Positions 5,578 to 12,692 of a stretch of DNA of 14,204 nucleotides are shown here, one piece after another (the first letter of the stretch is position 1; each line of letters opens with the position of its first letter). The position numbers and the translations under genes are program-made. The DNA lies in contig DAOVQH010000027.1 in assembly GCA_030628755.1 (NCBI GenBank), positions 1 through 14,204 on the forward strand, written 5' to 3'. The notes beneath the pieces were generated by a model. It was not told the origin of the DNA and ran no database searches. It worked only from the letters and a program-made list of their open reading frames with translations. Source of the stretch: Candidatus Cloacimonadota bacterium (GTDB lineage Bacteria; Cloacimonadota; Cloacimonadia; Cloacimonadales; TCS61).

Positions 5578-6207
5578 TTACTCCTTCCAATAATCTACCC
5601 ATCTTTTATATGGGTTGTAATCTATTTTCGTTCTTTGCCAAAATATCTCTATAAGTTGAGACATCTCGTCTTCTACCAAGCTTGACAATGCTTCCTTGGT
5701 TATTTCTACACCTCTTGGGTTTGTCCCTGGTTTAGGAAGTTTTATATATCCTTCTCTGCCTAATCTATCAAAAAGTTCTTTCTGTGCTTCCAAAGGTATA
5801 TAATAGAATCCTCCAATGCTATTCCAGTTAATTTGTATAAGTAAAATATCACAGTGTGGATAATAAGTTTCACGAAATTCATTTGCCTTTTGAGCGTCAA
5901 CAGTCCATATAAGTTTAACTCCACTAAATCCTTTACCTGTTAATGTTTTGATGGATACAGGCTTACCAAACACTCTTACATCAACCTCTGGCTCAGTTAT
6001 GGGAATTTGTGTATCTATATTTTCTTCTCCAAATTTGTATATTAGAAGAGCAATTAGGATTGCTTCACGGACTGATCCAACTTGCATTCCTATTTTTCCT
6101 GCCCTTGAGCTTTCCAATTCAGCAATATGGAATATATAGGGAAGTTTATCCTTGATTTCTCTCTTTAGAGCTTCATCTTTGAAAATTTTCTGCAAATGAT
6201 TATTCAT
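5578..6207 (-). CDS. ThaI-family type II restriction endonuclease
   Basis: The 209-residue protein resembles ThaI-type restriction enzymes in length and in segments such as AELESSRAGKIGMQVGS (about 29-45), PITEPEVDV (69-77) and VKLIWTVDAQKA (97-108). A PD-(D/E)XK-like active site is plausible: E72 and E74, D76, then S85-I86-K87 in the next strand, an SxK variant of the usual ExK. ThaI cuts CGCG; whether this homologue keeps that specificity is unknown. It has its own strong ribosome binding site AAGGAGG (6220-6214) and is immediately followed by the methyltransferase. Endonuclease-first order is less comfortable for establishment in a new host, and no controller (C) gene is visible. The alternative is another PD-(D/E)XK family of similar size. 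Confidence 0.75.
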   Translation of the reverse strand: MNNHLQKIFKDEALKREIKDKLPYIFHIAELESSRAGKIGMQVGSVREAILIALLIYKFGEENIDTQIPITEPEVDVRVFGKPVSIKTLTGKGFSGVKLIWTVDAQKANEFRETYYPHCDILLIQINWNSIGGFYYIPLEAQKELFDRLGREGYIKLPKPGTNPRGVEITKEALSSLVEDEMSQLIEIFWQRTKIDYNPYKRWVDYWKE

Positions 6208-6231
6208 GTTATTCCTCCTTAAAATTTAATA

Positions 6232-6312
6232 GCGACCAATTGCATACTGTTTTGCGTGTGCGGTGCTCATTAATATCTTCTTACATTCAGAGCACAGACA
6301 CGTTTGTTAGCA
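6232..6312 (-). repeat. attC-like site D between exported protein and restriction enzyme
   Basis: GTGCTC (6263-6268) pairs with GAGCAC (6290-6295), CGTGT (6255-6259) with ACACG (6298-6302), and the outer TTTGC region with TTGTTAGCA. The bulge between the two inner stems is asymmetric (three against two bases). Just outside, GCGACCAATTGCATAC (6232-6247) matches in inverted orientation the sequence at 4631-4647 beside site C. The site begins 15 bases after the stop of the exported protein gene. Confidence 0.6.
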
Positions 6313-6327
6313 GATAAGTACTTGAAA

Positions 6328-6876
6328 TTATTCGTATTCCAAATTCTTCCAAACCAGCTTTTCTCCTGTTTGTGGATCAAAATTATAGTCAGCAGGAAAG
6401 TATTGCTTCGTTCGTTCATTATACTTAAAGGATCCAATGTGTTCACCAAGGACAATTGAAAGGAGTTTGGAGGATTTTGTATATGCAAGTTTCTCTTCCA
6501 ATGTAATCTCATCAAAATAGTAATAATCAAAGCTCCAATAAAAACCATTATTACCGGTTGCTCTTAATTGATTCCCGACTTTACCATCTTCGATTTCAAA
6601 AGTATCATTGTTTAGGTTAGTAACCCGAATTATATTATTAGGAAGGAAATCTAATCTTTTTAACTTTGTGATATTGAATTCAATATTCTTTCCTTTGTGA
6701 TTGCCTGACACTTTTGTCTTCCCTTTAAAATTACCCGATTTGCCCAACTTGGTGAACTTCTCTACTCGTCCATCACGGAACACAAGAGTTCCACTTACAT
6801 TCTCATTGTTCCCAAATAAAATAGAAGAAAAAAGTAGAAAAATTAAAAATATCAAACTTAACTTATTTAGTTTCAT
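6328..6876 (-). CDS. Exported protein of unknown function
   Basis: This is a 182-residue protein with a clear Sec signal peptide (residues 1-22, MKLNKLS then a Leu/Ile/Phe core ending SSILFG), so it should be outside the cytoplasm. No lipobox cysteine is present at the cleavage region. The mature part starts with a beta-rich stretch, GTLVFRDGRVEKF, followed by Lys/Gly-rich repeats (FKGKTKVSGNHKGK) and an acidic, aromatic-rich second half (FYWSFDYYYFDE). I recognise no domain. AAGGAG stands about eight bases before the ATG at 6876. It is a single-gene unit between sites E and D. Confidence 0.75.
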   Translation of the reverse strand: MKLNKLSLIFLIFLLFSSILFGNNENVSGTLVFRDGRVEKFTKLGKSGNFKGKTKVSGNHKGKNIEFNITKLKRLDFLPNNIIRVTNLNNDTFEIEDGKVGNQLRATGNNGFYWSFDYYYFDEITLEEKLAYTKSSKLLSIVLGEHIGSFKYNERTKQYFPADYNFDPQTGEKLVWKNLEYE

Positions 6877-6923
6877 AAATCTACTCCTTGTTTGTTATCA
6901 TTTCTCAATAAAACATCATTTCT

Positions 6924-7047
6924 GCTAATGTTTTGCGTGTGCGGCGGGATCGGAACGATCACGCCCAAAACAAACCGACCAAACCTGAATCGGAACGATT
7001 CAGAACAAAACCACTGCGAGACCAAACCGACGACACGCTTGTTAGCC
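6924..7047 (-). repeat. attC-like site E with nested hairpins
   Basis: The outer arms GCTAATGTTTTGCGTGTGCGGC (left) and GACGACACGCTTGTTAGCC (right) pair imperfectly in the same way as sites D and F. The interior carries two hairpins with the same GAA loop: GATCG-GAA-CGATC (6948-6960), extendable by GCG/CGC, and CTGAATCG-GAA-CGATTCAG (6985-7003), which is perfect. CAAACCGAC and ACCAAAC motifs repeat between and after them. The site starts 12 bases after the stop at 7060. Confidence 0.6.
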
Positions 7048-7059
7048 GACTTGTATCTA

Positions 7060-7809
7060 TCAAAGTACTTCTGGTGATAAATAATTATATCTAAAAAAAA
7101 TGTTTCCTGAAGCAAAAAAACCTACACTTGTTATATACCAAAAATACCACTCACAGTTACCTAAAATTAAATTGTATAAACCGATTAAACCAATTATAAA
7201 AGTAATTGAAAAATAAATAAATCTTTTAATAAGTGGATTTCCACTGTCTTCATATATACCATATGGATCTAAAGGTTTTATTATTCTCTTAATTCCTTTT
7301 ACTTTGCCAGTCAATTCGAACAACTCATTCTCTTTTCCATTATGTACAAATTGTATTTTGATAAAATCTTTGTGATCTAAAAAATCAAATTCTATTTCAT
7401 TAAATTGATAGTCATCTTTAATAATAATATCTTTTATTTTAACAGAATTTGAATTTTCACTTAATTTTGTTATCTGGATATCTAATATATTTATTTCTTT
7501 AGAACATTTTATTCTTAATGGATTATTTGAAACAACATCCCTACAATCAATTGTTTGTTTACCGTTATTCCATATTATGAATTTAGTGATGGTTATTCTC
7601 TCTTGAGGAAGATCATTATAGTTTAATTGTAATCCTGATAATTTCTCATTGATACCCTCAATTAATGTGTTGCTTCTAAAATAATAACATAAAATTTTCT
7701 CCCTTTTAGAATTTTTGTAAAAAAATATTGAGAGAAAAAAACTTATTAGAGTTATTGTAAGTATCACCAAAGTTATAAATGGATTATTTACAATCGATTC
7801 AACCGTCAT
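7060..7809 (-). CDS. Membrane protein of unknown function with three helices
   Basis: The 249-residue protein has an N-terminal helix (about 11-31), a hydrophilic beta-rich domain (about 40-185) and two C-terminal helices (about 196-214 and 220-240). Similar small membrane proteins with a FIIWNNGKQTI-type segment occur in accessory regions of many bacteria, but I know of no function. The soluble domain has an immunoglobulin-like alternating pattern; that is an impression, not a match. The ATG at 7809 is well supported by AAGGAG about nine bases upstream. It is a single-gene unit between sites F and E. Confidence 0.75.
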   Translation of the reverse strand: MTVESIVNNPFITLVILTITLISFFLSIFFYKNSKREKILCYYFRSNTLIEGINEKLSGLQLNYNDLPQERITITKFIIWNNGKQTIDCRDVVSNNPLRIKCSKEINILDIQITKLSENSNSVKIKDIIIKDDYQFNEIEFDFLDHKDFIKIQFVHNGKENELFELTGKVKGIKRIIKPLDPYGIYEDSGNPLIKRFIYFSITFIIGLIGLYNLILGNCEWYFWYITSVGFFASGNIFFRYNYLSPEVL

Positions 7810-7846
7810 TTAGTTTTCTCCTTATATATTACTCTTTCTTCATGTC

Positions 7847-7917
7847 GGCTAATGGTTGGCGTGTGCGGTGCTCTTCTTGCTTCTCTTTCACTCGGAGCAC
7901 TGACACGTTTGTTAGCC
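7847..7917 (-). repeat. attC-like site F
   Basis: GGCTAAT at 7847-7853 faces GTTAGCC at 7911-7917. Inside, CGTGT (7860-7864) pairs with ACACG, and GGTGCTC (7867-7873) with GAGCAC, leaving three bases unpaired against two. About 21 bases form the central loop. Sites D and F share nearly identical stems but different loops, so the stem is the conserved part. Confidence 0.6.
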
Positions 7918-7925
7918 ACAGCATC

Positions 7926-7968
7926 TATAAAAATCAAAATCAGCCCGAGATTACTCCCGAGCTGATTT
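7926..7968 (-). terminator. Intrinsic terminator of the secreted-protein genes
   Basis: On the minus strand a 14-pair stem with two G-U pairs (7968-7955 with 7950-7937) closes a GTAA loop, a GNRA-type tetraloop. It is followed by TGATTTTTAT. The wobble pairs work only in RNA of this strand, which fits termination of the transcript ending at 7983. Confidence 0.85.
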
Positions 7969-7982
7969 ATTAAAGAAAGAAC

Positions 7983-10900
7983 CTACTTCATCAAAATGCA
8001 TTTACGGATTTGTTTTGACTCACCGTTAACATTTAATTTGTAGAAGTAAACACCCGAACTAACACTATTACCCAATTCATCATCACCATACCAAACAACA
8101 GAATGATTTCCTTTGTCTATTTTGTTATTAACAAGATTTCTTATTTTTTGCCCTTTGATGTTGTAGACAGAGAGATTAACTTTGCTATCTATGGGAATAG
8201 AGAATAAGATAGTTGTTTCAGGATTGAAAGGATTAGGATAATTGGCGTTCAAAGTAGCACAAGTAGGCAAAGAATAATTTGATGGTTCTTCTTCCGGCTC
8301 ATTTTCATAATGATATTCTTCAGATAGTAAAGCAAATAAATCCTCTATTGTTTCTTCAAAATCTTCTTTTGAACGAGGAATAAAATTTGGGTATATGCCA
8401 ACTGCTCCACGACCATTACCTTCCATTTGAAGATAAATATCCCCTAAATCAATTACAGCATAAACTGAATCGACTAATGAAGGTGGATTTGTGATTATTG
8501 ATTCAAGCCAGTCAATTGCTTCTTGATAGTTTTCTGACTGTATATCGCAATATGTTTGTAAATAGGCTGTATAAAGTTCGATCAAATCGTCTGAATGAAG
8601 ATTTGGTTCATCATTGAAATAAGCTTTCAGAGCTTGGAAATCTTCTTCTTGAATTGAAAGTAAATAACTTGCACTAGATCGTTTATAGTCACTTTCTGGG
8701 TATTGAGCAATTAGATCTTTCAACATAATTTCAGCTTGAACTGTATTTCCGTTTTCTGCTTCAATAACAGCTGTCTCATAAAGAATCTGATCATCAGGTT
8801 TACCATCTTCTCTGGGAATACCCGGATCATAAACAGGTGATAGATGATAAGCACCTTCAGGAAAGAAACGATTATCAGGTGGAAGTATTGCATTATTATA
8901 CATATCTGTATATCCCCAGAAATTATAAGAAAAATCTCTTTCTCTCATTAGGTTTGGGCAGTTAATTAAGAATTCATCAGATGTGCCTGGAGTATAATTG
9001 TTATCCATAATTTTGTTTCGATTATCTGCGAGATGAAGACGACAATCATCATAAAAAAGTATTTCTTCCCAAGAATTATTGGCAATAACACTATCCAAGT
9101 ACCAAGAATGTGTTTCAGGTTTCTTTTCAATAGTGACATTACTTCGATTCATCAAAAATACTCCTCTACCATTTTGTGATATGTTACAACTGGTAACTTT
9201 TACTGATGAACCATAGCTTAATAAACCCACAGCAGATGAACCATAAAACTGAGAGTTATATATAGTATTGTGGCGATTACGAGAGTTGAATACAGAGAAA
9301 CATTGAGTATCATTGTTTCTTGAAATTGAATTTGAAACATTAAAAACATCCTGATAGTTTAATCTGATACCCTGATGGTAATTTTCAACAATGATATTAT
9401 CAAATACTACTTCACTGTTGTTATAACACCATATACCACTACTATAACCGCTGTTTTCTCCATCGAATTCGGAATCAACAATATGTAAAAAACCATCTTG
9501 ACTATGAAGATTACAACCTATAAAATTAGAATTTGAGATTGTAAGATTACCATTTGTACTGTTAAGATTGCAATATTGAAAGTGAGTTTCATTAAAATTA
9601 GTAGTACCAATACTGTTTAATGCAATAATTCCATAATCATTAATTGAATCTCCTTCGAAGACAATATTTCTTCCTATGTTTAGAGAAGCATTTTCCTCAA
9701 TGGTTAGTTGAGAATCATTAAGTATATGTACTAAAGTGTTATCATTTACAATGAGAGTGGAGTTATTTGATACTATTACATCAGAATACATACAAACGCG
9801 ATCTATAAGTTGATGTTGTTCAGAATTATTTATATTCAAATTTCCAAAATATTGACAGTAAATTCCATTATTCCAATTATTCTTTAATGATGTTCTCCAT
9901 TCAATATTTTGAATATTATATTCTGAAAGCACATCATAAACTGAGACTCTTCCTGTTTCTGCCTGGTCATATATATCTAACCACGCAGAAACAATAATTT
10001 CTAAATCACCATCATTATCAATATCATCGAAAGTTGGAGGATTAGTTCTTGATCTCACCATAGTGGTATTTTCTTGAAATTCTTTTACTATTATTGGAAA
10101 ATCATTTAGTAGGTTACCACAATTATCGTAACCATAAAGTTTTTGAGTAAAATTTTCAAAAGACATAAAAACTATATCAATATTGCCATCAGAATCCACA
10201 TCACCAACAGCAGGTGAATATATAGGACCATCTAAAATTAGTTCACTAAAAGGTTGATAGAAAGAACCATCGCTGTTAAGGATATGCATTTCATTATCTC
10301 CAACTATAATTATTTCTAAATCATCGTCATTTTGAAAATCTACAACTGTAAGAGGTGATGACCCGTTCCATCTATCACGATTTGTTAAGACATCATTACC
10401 GTCATCATCGATGTAGTAAAGATCATTTTCAGATATTTCTCGACCACCGGAATGGGGGATTTCAACTGGCCATCCATCTACATAACTACCATCAATATTG
10501 AAACAATGAACAATAGTTGAATAATGATCATCAGCAACAACTAATTCAAGTGAATTGTTACTATGATTAAAGTCTCCAACAACAGGACTCATCCAAGGCA
10601 TCATAATGTCAAAAGTTATTGGCCATCCGGGTAGTAACACACCTTGCGAGTCCAAAACATAGAGTTTAGAACCTCCCCATAATTCAGATACTAATACAAT
10701 AATTTCTTTATTGTTGTCAAAATCTAAATCAGAGATTACCGGTGATGACCAAATCATACCCCATTCTTGACTTAAGGAATATGACCAAACAATTGATGAA
10801 TCGTGATTGTAAACAATAATTTCATTTTTATTTATTATTGTCACAATTTCTAAATCACCATCATTATTAATATCTCCAACAGAAACATTTGTGATACCAG

Positions 10901-11339
10901 AGGGATTATTTATAGTTATTGGCCAATTTGTGCTAAATACAGATCCATCAAAATTTAGGATGCTTATTTCAGAATAATCTTGTTCAGCCCTATAGGAAAG
11001 TATTATCTCTTTTGAACCATTACAATCAATGTCAGCAATAACTGGTTTATATGAATAACTATTTAATCCATTCCATAGAATATTTTCAAAAATTAGTTCG
11101 CCATCTGATGAATAGCACATTAACCTTGCCGTAGTACCACCACCAGGATAAGTACCTCCGGCAAAAAATAATAATTCTTTCCCTTCATAGTTTGGATTTA
11201 AATCTTCTGTTACTATAGGATTCAATGTTTTGTAATCATTAAAAATTACCGGGTAACCTTCTTGATATCCAATTTCGCCATAAACGCTGACTATAATAGA
11301 AAATACTAAAATGGTCAGTAATAATGTTCTTTTTAACAT
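7983..11339 (-). CDS. Large secreted protein: FG-GAP repeats, beta-helix, helical repeats, FlgD-like sorting tail
   Basis: This 1118-residue protein starts with a signal peptide (1-21, ending SVYG). Residues about 30-485 hold at least six FG-GAP/VCBS-like repeats with calcium-loop motifs, including DINNDGDLEI (~155), DVDSDGNIDI (~380) and DIDNDGDLEI (~438). Residues about 500-800 look like a right-handed parallel beta-helix rich in Asn and Ser. Residues about 845-1010 are helical and TPR-like. The last ~90 residues form a FlgD-like immunoglobulin domain (YPNPFNPETT near 1033, GxxVSSGVYFYKL near the end), the C-terminal sorting signal of type IX-type secretion in the FCB group. It is probably displayed on or released from the cell surface. 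It starts 25 bases after the preceding gene, with AAGGAG before the ATG, and ends at a strong terminator. The ligand is unknown. Confidence 0.88.
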   Translation of the reverse strand: MLKRTLLLTILVFSIIVSVYGEIGYQEGYPVIFNDYKTLNPIVTEDLNPNYEGKELLFFAGGTYPGGGTTARLMCYSSDGELIFENILWNGLNSYSYKPVIADIDCNGSKEIILSYRAEQDYSEISILNFDGSVFSTNWPITINNPSGITNVSVGDINNDGDLEIVTIINKNEIIVYNHDSSIVWSYSLSQEWGMIWSSPVISDLDFDNNKEIIVLVSELWGGSKLYVLDSQGVLLPGWPITFDIMMPWMSPVVGDFNHSNNSLELVVADDHYSTIVHCFNIDGSYVDGWPVEIPHSGGREISENDLYYIDDDGNDVLTNRDRWNGSSPLTVVDFQNDDDLEIIIVGDNEMHILNSDGSFYQPFSELILDGPIYSPAVGDVDSDGNIDIVFMSFENFTQKLYGYDNCGNLLNDFPIIVKEFQENTTMVRSRTNPPTFDDIDNDGDLEIIVSAWLDIYDQAETGRVSVYDVLSEYNIQNIEWRTSLKNNWNNGIYCQYFGNLNINNSEQHQLIDRVCMYSDVIVSNNSTLIVNDNTLVHILNDSQLTIEENASLNIGRNIVFEGDSINDYGIIALNSIGTTNFNETHFQYCNLNSTNGNLTISNSNFIGCNLHSQDGFLHIVDSEFDGENSGYSSGIWCYNNSEVVFDNIIVENYHQGIRLNYQDVFNVSNSISRNNDTQCFSVFNSRNRHNTIYNSQFYGSSAVGLLSYGSSVKVTSCNISQNGRGVFLMNRSNVTIEKKPETHSWYLDSVIANNSWEEILFYDDCRLHLADNRNKIMDNNYTPGTSDEFLINCPNLMRERDFSYNFWGYTDMYNNAILPPDNRFFPEGAYHLSPVYDPGIPREDGKPDDQILYETAVIEAENGNTVQAEIMLKDLIAQYPESDYKRSSASYLLSIQEEDFQALKAYFNDEPNLHSDDLIELYTAYLQTYCDIQSENYQEAIDWLESIITNPPSLVDSVYAVIDLGDIYLQMEGNGRGAVGIYPNFIPRSKEDFEETIEDLFALLSEEYHYENEPEEEPSNYSLPTCATLNANYPNPFNPETTILFSIPIDSKVNLSVYNIKGQKIRNLVNNKIDKGNHSVVWYGDDELGNSVSSGVYFYKLNVNGESKQIRKCILMK

Positions 11340-11364
11340 AGTTCTCTCCTTTTTTGTTTTTTCA

Positions 11365-12327
11365 TTATTTTAACATTAACATTTTTTTTGATATTAACAC
11401 ACCTTCATCTGTTTTTAATTGATACAAATAAATCCCAGATGACACCTGATTTTGATAGTTATTTGTTCCGTCCCAAATTACCGAGACTTGGTGATTAGGA
11501 GAATGTGAGAATACAGGAATTGTTTTAACTTTCTCTCCTTTTACATTAAAGATTTCAATGACCGGATTTGTGATATTATTAGGCAGATTAAAACTGATTG
11601 TAGTTATAGGATTAAACGGATTGGGATAATTCAAACAGGTAATTTCTTTTATATTAGGATAAACAATATTTTCCTCTATATTAGTACCTTCTATAATTTC
11701 TATTAAATAATTCATAGAAAGTTTCAAAAATCCTATAGAAGGATTAATTAAAGTCCAATCTCGAAACTCAATTAATAAATAATTCCCCCAATAATCTTGG
11801 AATTGATAAGGATTAATTGAAAGAGTATCGGTTTGATTTATAAATGTTTGAGCCATAGTTTCCCAAACAATATTGTCCCAAGATACATAAATTTCTCCCT
11901 CATAACCGATATTTTTTCTAAATTCCAAAATGACATCTAACTCTTCATTTGATTGGACTTCAAAATCTATTCTCTTTAAAGCAAATATTGGAAATGATTG
12001 AGTATAGCTTGTATCTAACCAGACAAATTCAATTTCATATTTATAATTAATTGTATCATTAATATTTTGTGTATCAATAAACGAAAAAGAATTGTTAGAA
12101 GATATTATAATAGTATCATTTACTTGTGTATAAATAGTACTTAATGAATCATACCTAAATAAGTTGCACCCTAAAAAATCATTCCCTGAACTATTAAAAC
12201 CCCAGTTTATTTCAATTTCATTATTTACACCTGAAGCATAGGAATATTCATCTTCTTGTGTTGCAAATATTGAACTAATAAAACAATTGAACAAAATAAC
12301 TAATAATAAACTATTTCTGCATTTCAT
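11365..12327 (-). CDS. Secreted protein with fibronectin-like domain and FlgD-like sorting tail
   Basis: The 320-residue protein has a signal peptide (MKCRNSLLLVILFNCFISSI then FA). A fibronectin type III-like stretch follows (IEINWGFNSSGNDFLGCNLF), then a beta-rich middle, and a C-terminal FlgD-like domain with YPNPFNPITT and VSSGIYLYQL in the last ~85 residues. The same type of tail in the next gene suggests both leave by the same route. I prefer the ATG at 12327: AGGAGGA stands just before it and the signal peptide then starts normally. An ATG at 12354 would add MKKVILGGV with no ribosome binding site. It is the first gene of a two-gene unit with the large FG-GAP protein. Confidence 0.85.
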   Translation of the reverse strand: MKCRNSLLLVILFNCFISSIFATQEDEYSYASGVNNEIEINWGFNSSGNDFLGCNLFRYDSLSTIYTQVNDTIIISSNNSFSFIDTQNINDTINYKYEIEFVWLDTSYTQSFPIFALKRIDFEVQSNEELDVILEFRKNIGYEGEIYVSWDNIVWETMAQTFINQTDTLSINPYQFQDYWGNYLLIEFRDWTLINPSIGFLKLSMNYLIEIIEGTNIEENIVYPNIKEITCLNYPNPFNPITTISFNLPNNITNPVIEIFNVKGEKVKTIPVFSHSPNHQVSVIWDGTNNYQNQVSSGIYLYQLKTDEGVLISKKMLMLK

Positions 12328-12330
12328 TAC

Positions 12331-12337
12331 TCCTCCT
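12331..12337 (-). promoter_or_regulatory. Ribosome binding site fixing the start at 12327
   Basis: AGGAGGA on the minus strand, three bases before ATG, is the best Shine-Dalgarno in the region. It lies inside the longer alternative reading frame that begins at 12354, so it argues for the shorter protein. Confidence 0.75.
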
Positions 12338-12447
12338 AAAATAACTTTTTTCATTTTGTATTAAGTTTCTTTATTTTGTATATTAAAATTTAGAATATTT
12401 ATTTTACACATCTATTCATTGTTTTACCTCCTTTCCAACCAAGTTGT

Positions 12448-12482
12448 GGCTAACGTATGTATCCCCGACATATGTCGGGGAT
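12448..12482. repeat. 22-base perfect palindrome beside a GGCTAACG motif
   Basis: ATCCCCGACATATGTCGGGGAT (12461-12482) is perfectly self-complementary and lies 13 bases after the stop of the small membrane protein gene. No T-run follows it, so it may be a transcript-end stabiliser or a REP-like element rather than a classical terminator. GGCTAACG at 12448-12455 reads CGTTAGCC on the minus strand, like the box of the attC-like sites, and could mark the upstream end of the cassette region; no matching second arm is evident. Confidence 0.6.
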
Positions 12483-12495
12483 TTCGCAAATAGAC

Positions 12496-12690
12496 TCATT
12501 TAGTATTTTCTTTCTTTTCCTTCTTTGTTCCTGCAATAATTGCAGCAGGGAAAAGGATCACATAAGCTATTATCAGGATAATGGGGGAGATGGTTTTATC
12601 TCCGGTTCCCATAATAATATAACCGATTACAATAGCTAAAATTGCTACTGCCAGAAGAATTACATTCAATTTATTAAATATGAATTTCAT
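12496..12690 (-). CDS. Small two-helix membrane protein (DUF3098-like)
   Basis: This is a 64-residue protein with two membrane helices (about 10-27 and 35-53) joined by a short GTGDKTISP loop and ending in a charged tail (KKEKKENTK). The layout, with GYIIMGTGDK after the first helix, recalls DUF3098 proteins of the Bacteroidota and related phyla, whose function is unknown. The ATG at 12690 is preferred: AAGGAG lies five bases upstream, whereas the GTG at 12696 overlapping the TPR stop would leave no spacing. The two genes are almost contiguous and probably co-transcribed and translationally coupled. Confidence 0.7.
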   Translation of the reverse strand: MKFIFNKLNVILLAVAILAIVIGYIIMGTGDKTISPIILIIAYVILFPAAIIAGTKKEKKENTK

Positions 12691-12692
12691 CT

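Noticed and set aside
6873..7115. Open frames on both strands across 6873-7115
   Set aside because: They run through the hairpins of site E and overlap the ends of two better-supported genes. Their residue composition (repeated arginine and phenylalanine from the palindromes) is not protein-like.
12461..12482. The perfect palindrome considered as an intrinsic terminator
   Set aside because: No T-run follows on the minus strand. It may still stabilise the transcript end, so it is listed as a repeat.
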